Origin: Bacteroidales bacterium
Lineage (GTDB): Bacteria > Bacteroidota > Bacteroidia > Bacteroidales > VadinHA17
Reading direction: 5' to 3'
Assembly: GCA_003142255.1 (NCBI GenBank)
Contig: PLLO01000007.1
Coordinates: 46,977 to 110,976, forward strand
DNA length: 64,000 bases
The notes under the pieces were generated by a model. That model ran no database searches and was not told the origin of the DNA. It saw only the letters and a list, made by a program, of their open reading frames with translations. Below are positions 29,062 to 39,123 of the stretch, in pieces. Every line of letters begins with the position of its first letter. The first letter of the stretch is position 1. The position numbers and the translations under genes are program-made.

Positions 29062-30915
29062 ATGAAAAACAGTTTATTTACTTTCGCAATTGTGATCCTT
29101 GCAGCTGTAGCAATATCATTTGCTGAATTAAGGACCATTACAGGTCTGGTGACTGATCTTCAGGGAACGCCTCTCCAGGGGGTCTCCGTCAAGGTAAAAG
29201 GTGCCCCCACAGGTTCCATTACCGATCTGAAAGGAAAATTCTCAATTTCTGTTGAACAGACGGACAAAGTACTTGTTTTTTCTCTTGCAGGATACAACAC
29301 TGCTGAAGAGAAAATAAACAACAGAAGTGTAATCAATGTAAAACTTAACAGTGAGGTTGCTGATTCCGTTTCTCTTTCAGAAAACGTTGTTGTCGGATAT
29401 GGTGCTAAAGAGGAGAAAGCATCAGTTAAGTACGTTCCAGCAGTTGCTTGTGACAGGGCTTCCTTCCAGCGGTATAACAATAATTTCAATACCGAAGGGT
29501 TTGCAGCAGTCGCTGAAAACGGATTTAAGAATGTGAAGAATAATCCGTTGTCGACATTCTCCATTGATGTGGATAACGCTTCGTATTCCAATATCCGCAG
29601 GTTTATAAACAGCGGATCTTTGCCTCCTGCTGATGCAGTAAGGATCGAAGAGATGATCAATTATTTCAAATACAACTATCCTGAGCCAAATGGAGTGCAT
29701 CCGTTCTCAGTCTATACAGAGCTTGCTATCTGTCCGTGGAACAGGAATCACACTCTTCTGCAGGTCGGCCTTCGCGGAAAAAGCATCGACAAATCATCGC
29801 TTCCTCCTTCAAATCTTGTTTTTCTCATCGATGTATCAGGTTCGATGGATGATCCCAATAAGCTCCCGCTTCTCAAATCGGCATTCGGCCTTCTGGTTAA
29901 TGAGCTTCGCGCTCAGGATCACGTTGCCATTGTTGTATATGCGGGTGCTGCAGGATTGGTACTCGAATCAACTCCAGGAAACAGAAAAGGGGTGATAATG
30001 AGTGCAATAGATAATCTTGAGGCTGGCGGATCAACTGCCGGAGGAGAAGGATTAAAGCTGGCTTACAAAGAAGCCCAGAAGAATTTTGTGAAAGGCGGAA
30101 ATAACAGGATAATACTTGCTACTGATGGCGATTTTAATGTCGGGGAATCCAGTAACGGCGGCATGGAGAGACTTGTCGAGGAAAAGCGTGAACAGGGCGT
30201 CTTCATTACTGTACTGGGTTTCGGAATGGGTAACTACAAGGATGATAAAATGGAGCTAATTGCCGACAAGGGAAATGGGAACTACGCATATATCGACAAC
30301 CTCCAGGAAGCCAGAAAAGTTTTAGTACGCGAGTTTGGAGGAACACTGTTTACCATTGCAAAGGATGTGAAGTTCCAGCTTGAATTCAATCCGTCAATGG
30401 TCGAATCCTACAGGCTTATCGGTTACGAAAACAGGTTGCTGAACGATGAGGATTTCAATAACGACACTAAAGATGCAGGTGAAATGGGTTCAGGACATAT
30501 GGTGACTGCTCTGTACGAAATCGTGCCTAATGGTTCCGGGGAAAGACTGCCATCGATAGATCCTCTGAAATATCAGTCTCCGAAATTCAACCGTGAGGAA
30601 AATTATTCTGATGAACTGCTGACAATAAAGGTCAGGTATAAGAAACCAGACGGCAATACCAGTATGCTTCTTGAGAAGCCAGTCAAAAGCACAGCTGATG
30701 ACATTGATGAAGCTTCAGAAAACCTTAGGTTTGCCGCTGCTGTTGCAGAATTTGGAATGATACTTCGTGAGTCAGAATTTAAGGGAAGCTCAAGCCTTGA
30801 GAGTGCAGCTAAGATGGCAAAATCAGCCAGGGGTGAAGATGAAGATGGTTATCGCAGTGAATTCGTCAGGCTCATTGAGACTGTTAAAAGCATGAGAGTT
30901 CTCGCAGATAAATAA
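29062..30915 (+). CDS. exported VWA-domain protein with CarboxypepD_reg-like N-terminus (YfbK type)
   Basis: The 617-residue protein has a signal peptide (about 1-21). A carboxypeptidase-regulatory-like domain (26-96, ITGLVTDLQGTPLQGVSVKV) is followed by a VVVGYGAK motif (109-116), the vWF N-terminal domain (162-210), a VWA domain with an intact MIDAS (DVSGS, 257-261) and a C-terminal DUF3520 region. VWA/YfbK proteins bind metal-dependent partners at the cell surface or periplasm; the ligand is unknown. It is divergent from the ECF sigma operon and is its likely target. A strong terminator follows at 30979. Confidence 0.88.
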   Translation: MKNSLFTFAIVILAAVAISFAELRTITGLVTDLQGTPLQGVSVKVKGAPTGSITDLKGKFSISVEQTDKVLVFSLAGYNTAEEKINNRSVINVKLNSEVADSVSLSENVVVGYGAKEEKASVKYVPAVACDRASFQRYNNNFNTEGFAAVAENGFKNVKNNPLSTFSIDVDNASYSNIRRFINSGSLPPADAVRIEEMINYFKYNYPEPNGVHPFSVYTELAICPWNRNHTLLQVGLRGKSIDKSSLPPSNLVFLIDVSGSMDDPNKLPLLKSAFGLLVNELRAQDHVAIVVYAGAAGLVLESTPGNRKGVIMSAIDNLEAGGSTAGGEGLKLAYKEAQKNFVKGGNNRIILATDGDFNVGESSNGGMERLVEEKREQGVFITVLGFGMGNYKDDKMELIADKGNGNYAYIDNLQEARKVLVREFGGTLFTIAKDVKFQLEFNPSMVESYRLIGYENRLLNDEDFNNDTKDAGEMGSGHMVTALYEIVPNGSGERLPSIDPLKYQSPKFNREENYSDELLTIKVRYKKPDGNTSMLLEKPVKSTADDIDEASENLRFAAAVAEFGMILRESEFKGSSSLESAAKMAKSARGEDEDGYRSEFVRLIETVKSMRVLADK

Positions 30916-30978
30916 TATATGTCGCGGAGATATGCAGTTTCAGAGTTTGATTTTTGAGTAGAAATTGTCTTTATAAGT

Positions 30979-31013
30979 ATTGCTGACCGGGATTCTCTGG
31001 TCAGCAATTTTTA
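30979..31013 (+). terminator. intrinsic terminator after the VWA gene
   Basis: ATTGCTGACC (30979-30988) pairs perfectly with GGTCAGCAAT (30999-31008), followed by TTTTTA. It lies 64 bases after the VWA stop. The T-run is only on the plus strand. Confidence 0.85.
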
Positions 31014-31194
31014 TAAAATAAATTTACCTTACTATAAATGGATCAGCAAAACCGATATACCAACGGGCATTCTTTATCTGCAAGTGAGTTTTTTTCTCCT
31101 TTAAAATAAATTAAAGGGCTTCTGAGATGTATGAAAGAAGTTTAAATTCCCTGTCCGGAAATTTAATTAAAAGAATAATCAGCGTTGATTTCAC

Positions 31195-32619
31195 TTATTC
31201 CAGAGACCGGAGATACCTGTCAATATATTTTGCAGCCTTCCTCCCTGACGCAATTGCATGTACCACAAGACTTGCCCCGCTGACGGTATCGCCGGCTGCA
31301 AATACCTTCTGCCGACTGGTAGTCTGATGATTATCGACCTTTACATTCTTTCTTGGATCAAGCTCAACTCCAAGTTCCGTCAGCAAGCCTTCAAGTACAG
31401 GGTGAACAAAACCAAGGGCAAGTAAAACAAGGTCTGTCTCAATTACTCTTCGGGTTTCGGGAAGAGGGGTCATTATGTACTTGTTATTTAAATATTCCCA
31501 TTTGACTTCTTCAACTTCCGCACCCCGGGTAATCCTGCCATCGCCGACAAACCTCAATGTTGACAGGTTCCACATCCTTTCGCAACCCTCTTCGTGAGAG
31601 GTTGATGTTTTGAGGACTTTTGCAAAATAGGGCCATGGATTATCCGGAGTACGGCTAAGCGGAGGCTTAGGCAGTATCTCAATCTGGGTCACACTGAGAG
31701 CTTTTTGACGAATAGAAGTTCCTACACAATCAGATCCTGTATCACCACCTCCAATTACCAGGACTCTTTTACCCTCGGCACTCATGTGATTTTCGGTCCC
31801 AGATAATTGTCCGGAATTGACCCTGTTCTGTGCAGAAAGAAAATCCAGGGCATAATATATCCCCTCGAATTCACTTCCTTCAACTTCCAGCTTTCGCGAA
31901 TGGCTGGCGCCTATTGCAACACACACAGCATCGAAATTGTCCATAATCTCCTTTCCCGGAATATCTTTTCCAATGGTTATGCCGGTCTGGATAATCAGCC
32001 CCTCCTTTACCATCAGATCCAGCCGCCTGTCGATAACAGCTTTGCTTAACTTGAAATCAGGGATTCCGTATCTTAAAAGGCCGCCTGCTTTTTCATCCTT
32101 TTCAAAAAGAGTGACATTATGACCCGATTTATTCAGAAGATCAGCTGCAGCCATTCCGGCAGGACCGCTTCCAATTACTGCGACTTTTTTATTGGTCCGT
32201 TTTTTTGGCGGAACAGGCTTTATGTATCCTTCAGTGAACGCTTTTTCGACTATGGCAACTTCGTTTTCACGGATGGTTACCGGCTCCTGTCTAATATTAA
32301 GTACACATGCATGTTCGCAAATGGCAGGACAAATCCTGCCTGTAAACTCCGGAAAATTGTTGGTGGCACTTAATCGTTCGCAGGCTCCTCTCCAGTCGCC
32401 TTTATAAAGAAGATCATTCCATTCAGGTATCAGGTTGTCTACCGGGCAGCTCCAGTGGCAGAATGGAATACCGCAATCCATGCATCTTGATGCCTGAAGC
32501 ATCCTGTCCTCGCTGTTCAGCACCTGTTCAACCTCACTGAAGTCGCATATCCTTTCATTAAGAGGCCTGTTCCCTGCCTCTTTCCTCTTTATCTTTAAAA
32601 ATCCCGTTGCGTCAGCCAT
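31195..32619 (-). CDS. gltD: glutamate synthase small subunit
   Basis: The 474-residue FAD/[4Fe-4S] subunit takes electrons from NADPH to GltB. The N-terminal Cys-rich region (CMDCGIPFCHWSCPVDNLIPEW) binds the Fe-S clusters. The FAD site reads AVIGSGPAGMAAADLLNKSG, the NADPH site VLVIGGGDTGSDCVG, and the C-terminus has VFAAGDTVSGASLVVHAI. It follows gltB by 36 bases and is surely co-transcribed with it. Confidence 0.95.
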   Translation of the reverse strand: MADATGFLKIKRKEAGNRPLNERICDFSEVEQVLNSEDRMLQASRCMDCGIPFCHWSCPVDNLIPEWNDLLYKGDWRGACERLSATNNFPEFTGRICPAICEHACVLNIRQEPVTIRENEVAIVEKAFTEGYIKPVPPKKRTNKKVAVIGSGPAGMAAADLLNKSGHNVTLFEKDEKAGGLLRYGIPDFKLSKAVIDRRLDLMVKEGLIIQTGITIGKDIPGKEIMDNFDAVCVAIGASHSRKLEVEGSEFEGIYYALDFLSAQNRVNSGQLSGTENHMSAEGKRVLVIGGGDTGSDCVGTSIRQKALSVTQIEILPKPPLSRTPDNPWPYFAKVLKTSTSHEEGCERMWNLSTLRFVGDGRITRGAEVEEVKWEYLNNKYIMTPLPETRRVIETDLVLLALGFVHPVLEGLLTELGVELDPRKNVKVDNHQTTSRQKVFAAGDTVSGASLVVHAIASGRKAAKYIDRYLRSLE

Positions 32620-32655
32620 AATATTCTTAATGAAAACTTGTTAAATCAATTTTGG

Positions 32656-35600
32656 TTATGATTTCGGATCATATTCAACATCCATCTCCACGTCAGCTAT
32701 CTTTTTCCTGAGCTCCTCAAGCATCTGTTCCTGAAGAACTTTCTTGTAATCATACGGTACCACCTTAATGAACATAGGTATGTACTTCTCGGGATCATCG
32801 AGGATCATTTTCGCTTTTTTGCTTTGAGTGAAGAAGTGATGACGGGAGATAAGTTCCGTAAGCTCAGATATCTCACTAAGTTCTTCAACGAGAGAAAGCT
32901 CAACCATGCCCATGTTACAGTAATAGTCGAAGTTGCCAAATTCATTGAAGACATATGCAATTCCACCGCTCATGCCGGCTGCAAAATTGCTTCCGGTCTT
33001 GCCGAGAACGACTACTCTTCCTCCGGTCATATATTCACAGCAGTGGTTGCCAACTCCTTCAACAACAGCATTTGCACCGCTGTTTCTGACTGCAAACCTC
33101 TCTCCGGTTACTCCGGAGATAAATATCTCGCCTCGGGTAGCTCCATACAGTACTGTATTTCCGATGATTATGTTCTTATCCGGTTCGAAAGCAGAGCCGA
33201 CAGGAGGGACGACAATGATCCTTCCGCCCGATAACCCTTTTCCAAGGTAATCATTGGCATCTCCTTCAAGATATAGCTCAACACCTGGTGACAGGAATGC
33301 TCCGAAGCTTTGTCCGGCTGACCCGGAGAATCTGCATCTGATAGTACCATCGGGTAACCCGGCTGATCCGTATAAAGTTGTAATCCGGCCGGAGAGCATT
33401 GCCCCGGTCGTCCTGTCAGTGTTCCTTATTGTCCTGTTTATCTCCACAGGCTGCTTTTCTGATAATGCTTTCTCAGCTTCTTTTATCAATTCCCTGTCGA
33501 GGATATTATCAATCTTCGATTCCTGCTTTTCTGTGCAACGCATTGCATTGGTCCTGGATTCCTCAGGCATTGCCAGCAGAGCCGTCAGGTCGAGATTTCT
33601 GATTTTCCAATGGTCGACTTCCGGGTTTCTTTCCAGAAGGTCGAACCTTCCGATGATCTCATCCATGCTTCTGAATCCGGCCTCAGCAAGGTATTCACGA
33701 ACATCCTCGGCCAGCATCCTGAAAAAGTTTACCAGGTAATCGGCTTTTCCCGTGAAACGCTTCCTCAACTCGGGGTTCTGCGTGGCGACACCTACCGGGC
33801 ATGTATTGAGATGGCATTTTCGCATCATTACACAGCCCATTACTACCAGGGCACTTGTCGCGAAGCCGAATTCCTCAGCACCCAGCATTGTAATCATGAC
33901 TATATCCTGGGCAGTTTTAATCTGTCCGTCAGCCTGCAGCATAACCTTGCGGCGCAGGTTATTCATCACAAGCGTCTGCTGAGTCTCGGCCAGCCCGAGT
34001 TCAAGAGGTAGACCGGCGTGCTTTATTGAGGATGAAGGACTTGCTCCAGTGCCGCCCTCATATCCGCTGATGGTAATCAGGTCGGCGCCGGCTTTTGTAA
34101 CGCCAGCTGCGATCGTTCCTACTCCGCCCTCTGAAACAAGCTTGACACTTATCCTTGCTTTCGGGTTAACATTTTTCAGGTCGAAGATAAGCTGCGAGAG
34201 ATCTTCGATTGAATAAATATCATGGTGTGGAGGAGGGGAGATAAGGGTAATGCCGGGTATTGAGTACCTGGTTTTTGCTATTATCTTGTCGACCTTATGG
34301 CCGGGCAGCTGGCCTCCTTCCCCGGGTTTTGCGCCCTGGGCTATCTTGATCTGTATCTCATCGGCATTTACAAGGTATTCAGTTGTCACTCCGAAGCGTC
34401 CGCTTGCAACTTGCTTGATGGCGCTCCTGGTGCTCTCACCATCTTCACGAGGTTTAAATCTTTCGGGGTCTTCTCCTCCCTCGCCTGTATTGCTTCTGCC
34501 GCCTATCCGGTTCATTGCTATGGCCATCGTTTCATGGGCCTCGCGGCTGATTGCACCATACGACATTGCACCCGTCACAAAACGTTTCATGATATTTTCT
34601 GCCGGCTCAACCTCATCAAGGGGAATAGGGTTCTTTTTTATCCTCAGCAGTCCCCGTATAAATCCGGGATGAGCAGTATCCTTGTTTACAAGGTTGCTGT
34701 ATTCTTTGAACTTTGAACGATCGCCGGTCCTTGTGCTCAATTGCAGGAGGGCTATCGTCTCGGGGTTCCAGGCATGATGCTCACCATGTTTCCTGTATGA
34801 ATAGACTCCTTCGGTAAGTATTTCAGGCTGCTGTTCTACTGTGAAGGCTTTGCGGAGCGGCACCAGGACCTCCTCGGTAATTTCACTCATTCCAATACCT
34901 CCTATTCTGGAGATAGTGCCGGCAAAATATTTGTCGATAACATCGGGATGGATTCCTACTGCCTCAAATATCTGGGATGACCGGTAGCTCCTGAGAGTGC
35001 TGATCCCCATTTTTGACATTATCTTGAGCAGCCCTTTGTTAATGGAGTTAATGTAATTGGCTTCAGCACTATGATAATCAAGCTGTATAGCCTTATCCTT
35101 CACGAGCTTATCGATGATTGCAAAGCTCATGTACGGGTTGATGATGCTTGCCCCGTATCCGAAAAGAAGTGCGAAGTGCATTATCTCGCGGGGTTCTGCG
35201 CTTTCTACAACAATATCTATCTGCATCCTCTTCCGCTTGCTGATAAGATAATGATGAACTGCCGAAACTGCCATTAATGAAGGTATCGGTGCCAGGTTTT
35301 GATCGATGCCCCGGTCGGAGAGAATAATATAATTCTTGCCTTCATCGACAGCTTTTTCAGAATCGATGCAAAGCTTATCAACAGCGCTCTGAAGCCCTTC
35401 AGCTCCTTTGGAAGCATCAAACAACATTGACAGGTTGGCAGCCGAGAATCCCTTGTATCGCAGGTTTTTTACGACCTGAAAGTAGGTGTTGGATATTACA
35501 GGATTCCTGAACCTGACCATTTTTACATGGTCGGGTGATGTCTCAAGCAGGTTCTGCTGAAGAGACCCAAGATAACCCGAAAGAGTCATTACCAGTTCTT

Positions 35601-37191
35601 CCCTGATAGGATCGATAGGAGGGTTTGTGACCTGTGCAAAAAGCTGCTTGAAATAATTAAAGAGCCTGTATGGTTTTTTTGAGAGGACTGCCAGGGGAAC
35701 GTCGTTTCCCATTGAGCCTGTAGGCTCCTTGCCTGTAGCTGCCATCTCCTTGATGATCTTCTCGATATCCTCCAGCGAGTAGTTGAAGGAGGTAATATAT
35801 TTATTGTAGCATGGGCCAAGTTCCGGTGTGATAACCTGTCCGGTCTCAATCTCTTCAAGGTTGACCATATTCTGCTCAATCCAGTCGCCATAGGGGTATT
35901 CTTTTGCAAGAGCGTCTTTCAGCTCATTATCATAATATATTTTGCCGGCTTCTGTATCGACAAGCAGCATTTTCCCGGGTTTCAGCCTGCCTTTCTCCCT
36001 TATTTCCTCAGGCTTAAAAGATTGAACTCCTGCTTCCGAAGCCATTACTATGAGGTCGTTGCTGGTTATGACATATCTTGATGGTCTCAAACCGTTCCTG
36101 TCGAGCATGCCTCCAATGTATCTTCCGTCGGAAAAGATCAGCGATGCAGGTCCGTCCCATGGTTCCATGAAGGTCGAATGGTAGTGATAGAATGCTCTTA
36201 GCTCGTTCGATATAGGGTTCTTTGCATTTATAGATTCCGGGATCAGGATCGACATCGCATAAGGCAGCGATTTACCGCTCATGAGCAGGAATTCTAGGAC
36301 ATTGTCAAGTGATGCCGAATCGCTCTTCCCGGGTTCGATTATAGGGTATATCCTGGAAAGATCTCCAAGTTTATCGGATTTCAGGATCGACTCCCTGGCC
36401 TCCATCCACATCCTGTTGCCGCGAATAGTATTTATTTCGCCATTGTGTCCGAGAACCCTGAACGGCTGAGCAAGATCCCAGCTTGGAAAAGTATTTGTAC
36501 TGAAACGTGAATGAACAAGAGCGATTGCACTCATAAGCCTCTCATCGCTCAGGTCGGTGAAGTATTCGCCGAGCTGAAGTGAGGTTAGCATGCCCTTGTA
36601 AACCAGTACTTTTGTCGAAAGGGAGGGCAAGTAGAAGAAATTCTTTTGTTTTATGCCGGAGTTTCTGATAGCCACTTCAGCCCGTTTCCTTATTATATAT
36701 AGTTTTCTTTCAAGCGTATCCTGCTCCGTTTCAGATCCCAGAAGTATCTGTTTGATAAAAGGTTCGGCAGCCCTAGATATTTCACCAAGAACTGAACTGT
36801 TTCTCGGAACATTGCGGAACCCGATAAAGTCAACCTCTTCCTCCCTGATGATATTCATTAAGATCTCTTCACATTTTGCAGCGTCAGATCCATCCTGGGG
36901 AAGAAATATAAGTCCCGTGCCAAACTGACCCTGGGGAGGCAGGGCATACCCCTGTATAAGGTAGAAATCGCGTGGGATCTGTATAAGGATACCTGCGCCA
37001 TCTCCTGTTTTCCTGTCAGCGCCCTCCGCTCCACGATGGGTCATATTTCTGAGGATATCGAGCCCCTGGCTGATTATTGAATGAGATTTTCTGCCCTTCA
37101 GGTGGGCGACAAATCCTATCCCGCAATTTTCATGCTCGAAATCCTGCCTGTACAAGCCATTGCTCTGAGGCCTTTCTGTTCTCATTTTCAA
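32656..37191 (-). CDS. gltB: glutamate synthase large subunit
   Basis: The 1511-residue enzyme makes two glutamates from glutamine and 2-oxoglutarate. A short propeptide precedes the amidotransferase nucleophile Cys23 (HENCGIGFV). A central domain, the FMN synthase domain and the [3Fe-4S] motif CVMMRKCHLNTC (near residue 1120-1130) follow, then the GXGXG beta-helix (MTGGRVVVLGKTGSNFAAGM). Full family length. The 5' leader holds a mini-ORF and terminator hairpin (separate entries), suggesting attenuation control of gltBD. Confidence 0.96.
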   Translation of the reverse strand: MKMRTERPQSNGLYRQDFEHENCGIGFVAHLKGRKSHSIISQGLDILRNMTHRGAEGADRKTGDGAGILIQIPRDFYLIQGYALPPQGQFGTGLIFLPQDGSDAAKCEEILMNIIREEEVDFIGFRNVPRNSSVLGEISRAAEPFIKQILLGSETEQDTLERKLYIIRKRAEVAIRNSGIKQKNFFYLPSLSTKVLVYKGMLTSLQLGEYFTDLSDERLMSAIALVHSRFSTNTFPSWDLAQPFRVLGHNGEINTIRGNRMWMEARESILKSDKLGDLSRIYPIIEPGKSDSASLDNVLEFLLMSGKSLPYAMSILIPESINAKNPISNELRAFYHYHSTFMEPWDGPASLIFSDGRYIGGMLDRNGLRPSRYVITSNDLIVMASEAGVQSFKPEEIREKGRLKPGKMLLVDTEAGKIYYDNELKDALAKEYPYGDWIEQNMVNLEEIETGQVITPELGPCYNKYITSFNYSLEDIEKIIKEMAATGKEPTGSMGNDVPLAVLSKKPYRLFNYFKQLFAQVTNPPIDPIREELVMTLSGYLGSLQQNLLETSPDHVKMVRFRNPVISNTYFQVVKNLRYKGFSAANLSMLFDASKGAEGLQSAVDKLCIDSEKAVDEGKNYIILSDRGIDQNLAPIPSLMAVSAVHHYLISKRKRMQIDIVVESAEPREIMHFALLFGYGASIINPYMSFAIIDKLVKDKAIQLDYHSAEANYINSINKGLLKIMSKMGISTLRSYRSSQIFEAVGIHPDVIDKYFAGTISRIGGIGMSEITEEVLVPLRKAFTVEQQPEILTEGVYSYRKHGEHHAWNPETIALLQLSTRTGDRSKFKEYSNLVNKDTAHPGFIRGLLRIKKNPIPLDEVEPAENIMKRFVTGAMSYGAISREAHETMAIAMNRIGGRSNTGEGGEDPERFKPREDGESTRSAIKQVASGRFGVTTEYLVNADEIQIKIAQGAKPGEGGQLPGHKVDKIIAKTRYSIPGITLISPPPHHDIYSIEDLSQLIFDLKNVNPKARISVKLVSEGGVGTIAAGVTKAGADLITISGYEGGTGASPSSSIKHAGLPLELGLAETQQTLVMNNLRRKVMLQADGQIKTAQDIVMITMLGAEEFGFATSALVVMGCVMMRKCHLNTCPVGVATQNPELRKRFTGKADYLVNFFRMLAEDVREYLAEAGFRSMDEIIGRFDLLERNPEVDHWKIRNLDLTALLAMPEESRTNAMRCTEKQESKIDNILDRELIKEAEKALSEKQPVEINRTIRNTDRTTGAMLSGRITTLYGSAGLPDGTIRCRFSGSAGQSFGAFLSPGVELYLEGDANDYLGKGLSGGRIIVVPPVGSAFEPDKNIIIGNTVLYGATRGEIFISGVTGERFAVRNSGANAVVEGVGNHCCEYMTGGRVVVLGKTGSNFAAGMSGGIAYVFNEFGNFDYYCNMGMVELSLVEELSEISELTELISRHHFFTQSKKAKMILDDPEKYIPMFIKVVPYDYKKVLQEQMLEELRKKIADVEMDVEYDPKS

Positions 37192-37209
37192 TGTCCTATT
37201 CTTTAATAT

Positions 37210-37318
37210 AGAAAAACCGTTCCCTTTTTTCCAAGAGAACGGTTACCCTAATCCTAAACCATATACCATTCTCATTATTTTCAGGTAAGCCTGAGGATAA
37301 GAAATAATGATAGAATGG
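37210..37318 (-). promoter_or_regulatory. gltB: structured leader with terminator-like hairpin before gltB
   Basis: In transcription order (minus strand), a long hairpin pairs 37302-37318 (AAATAATGATAGAATGG on plus) with 37266-37280, enclosing a second stem TCAGG/CCTGA (37281-37294). Next is a 10-codon ORF, then AACCGTTC (37237-37244) pairs perfectly with GAACGGTT (37215-37222), followed by a U-run of five. The gltB ATG is 19 bases further. This is the geometry of a transcription attenuator. What signal it senses is unknown. Confidence 0.6.
37243..37275 (-). CDS. putative leader peptide MRMVYGLGLG of the gltBD attenuator
   Basis: ATG at 37275 opens a 10-codon frame (MRMVYGLGLG) that ends with TAA at 37243-37245; the stop overlaps the first bases of the 5' arm of the terminator hairpin, and the start lies in the 3' arm of the upstream hairpin. 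Ribosome position could thus choose between the two structures. It lacks a run of Glu or Gln codons, so a charged-tRNA mechanism like that of trp or his is not evident; four of ten codons are Gly/Leu alternating. Confidence 0.35.
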   Translation of the reverse strand: MRMVYGLGLG

Positions 37319-37502
37319 ATCTGAGTTTATTCATTTTTTAAAATTCCGATGCAAATATATTATTTATCTTACAACTTGATGCAAAAATGGTTAAAAAAAT
37401 TAATAAAAATAAGATAATTGGCTGAAAGTTATAAACCTTTTAATTAACAACTATGTTTTTTAAGATGGTATATTATATCGGATTCCGGGACAATTGACAA
37501 AT

Positions 37503-37510
37503 TATATTTG
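37503..37510 (+). promoter_or_regulatory. possible -7 box for zwf-pgl
   Basis: TATATTTG matches TAnnTTTG 86 bases before the zwf ATG. No good TTTG -33 box lies 17-20 bases upstream (a TTGAC at 37494 is too close), so this is weak. The rest of the gltB-zwf gap (37319-37596) shows no gene. Confidence 0.25.
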
Positions 37511-37596
37511 TTAATTTGACGATTAAATTAGCAGTTTATCTAAATCAGGTTTCCGAGTCGATTTAAAGAACGTTCATATTTTAACTCCTGAAATTG

Positions 37597-39123
37597 ATGG
37601 AAAATCCTAAGAATCATATACTTGTTATTTTCGGCGCTTCGGGTGACCTTACAGCCAGGAAGCTCTTACCTGCCGTTTTTTCATTAAAGGTACAGAAACT
37701 GCTTCCTGAAAAGTTCGCGATTCTGGGAGTCGGACGGACTCTCTTTTCAGATATTGACTTCCGGAAAAAGATGAAGGAGAGCATTCTGAAATTTTCTAAG
37801 GAAAAGAATCCTGATGGAAAGCTTATAGATGATTTTACTGAATCTGTCTTTTACAGATCGATGGACAATGCTACGGCCGGCGATTATAACGGTCTTAAAT
37901 TGAAACTTGAGGATATTGACAAAACGCTTCAGACTTCTGGAAATTATATCTTTTACATGGCTACGCCGCCTGTCATGTACGATGTTATTGCCGCCAACCT
38001 GACCCACGCTGGTCTTACAGATCAGTCATCAGGATTCAGGAGGCTGATTATTGAAAAACCATTCGGATATGATCTTAATTCCGGGAAGGAGCTTAACAGG
38101 CGCCTGCATGAAATGGTTTCTGAGGAACAGATATACAGGATTGATCATTATCTTGGAAAGGAGACTGTCCAGAATGTACTTGTCACCAGGTTTGCAAACG
38201 GCATTTTTGAGCCATTATGGAACAGGAACTACATCCATCGTGTTGAAATAACTTCGGCTGAAAGCATTGGAGTCGAAGAACGTGGCGGTTACTATGATTC
38301 GGCCGGAGCTCTCAGGGATATGGTACAGAACCATCTTCTCCAGATGGTGGGAATGACAGCTATGGAGCCTCCTTCATCCCTTGAACCTGATGCAATCCGC
38401 AATGAAATCCTCAAGGTATTCCAGTCCCTTCAGCCGATAAGCGAAGCTGACGTTACAAAACAGGTTATCCGGGGACAGTATACAGGCTCAACGATACGAG
38501 GTGAGTGCGTAACAGGTTACAGGAATGAAAAAGGAGTGGCACCTGGTTCAAAAACCGAGACATTTGTTGCAATAAAATTCTTTATCAATAACTGGCGCTG
38601 GGGAGGTGTCCCTTTCTACATCAGGACGGGAAAGCTGCTTCCCACGAGGGTCACTGAGATCGTGATCCATTTCAAGAAATCTCCCCATCATCTCTTCCAG
38701 AGGGAAAATGCATCATTGTCTTCAAATCAGCTGATAATCAGGATACAGCCTGATGAGGGTATCCTTCTGAAATTTGATATGAAGGAACCAGGATCCGGAT
38801 TTAATGTAAAGAATGTGAATATGGACTTTCATTACAGCGACCTGGCAAATATAAGGGTACCTTCGGCTTATGAAAGATTGCTGTATGATGTGATGATTGG
38901 AGATTCGACGCTTTTCTCGCGCGACGATGAGGTTGAAACAGCCTGGAAATTCATTCAGCCTATACAGACAGCCTGGGCGACTAATAAAAATATAAAGATA
39001 TATGGTTATCCCGCAGGTACATGGGGGCCATCGGTTTCAAACGATCTTATCGAGGGATGCGGGCTTACATGGCGTTACCCCTGCAAAAACCTTTCCGACG
39101 ACGGATTGTACTGTGAGTTATAA
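37597..39123 (+). CDS. zwf: glucose-6-phosphate 1-dehydrogenase
   Basis: The 508-residue cytoplasmic enzyme of the oxidative pentose-phosphate pathway oxidises glucose-6-phosphate with NADP. ATG 37597 is preferred to the in-frame TTG directly before it. The Rossmann motif is IFGASGDLTARKLLPAVF; the substrate-binding/catalytic motif YRIDHYLGKETVQN lies near 175-188; EKPFG precedes it. The stop overlaps the next gene's start by about 11 bases, forming a zwf-pgl pair that would supply NADPH. Confidence 0.95.
   Translation: MENPKNHILVIFGASGDLTARKLLPAVFSLKVQKLLPEKFAILGVGRTLFSDIDFRKKMKESILKFSKEKNPDGKLIDDFTESVFYRSMDNATAGDYNGLKLKLEDIDKTLQTSGNYIFYMATPPVMYDVIAANLTHAGLTDQSSGFRRLIIEKPFGYDLNSGKELNRRLHEMVSEEQIYRIDHYLGKETVQNVLVTRFANGIFEPLWNRNYIHRVEITSAESIGVEERGGYYDSAGALRDMVQNHLLQMVGMTAMEPPSSLEPDAIRNEILKVFQSLQPISEADVTKQVIRGQYTGSTIRGECVTGYRNEKGVAPGSKTETFVAIKFFINNWRWGGVPFYIRTGKLLPTRVTEIVIHFKKSPHHLFQRENASLSSNQLIIRIQPDEGILLKFDMKEPGSGFNVKNVNMDFHYSDLANIRVPSAYERLLYDVMIGDSTLFSRDDEVETAWKFIQPIQTAWATNKNIKIYGYPAGTWGPSVSNDLIEGCGLTWRYPCKNLSDDGLYCEL

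Noticed and set aside
31039..31110. 23-codon plus-strand frame after the VWA terminator
   Set aside because: No conserved features or start signals; probably chance in a gap.
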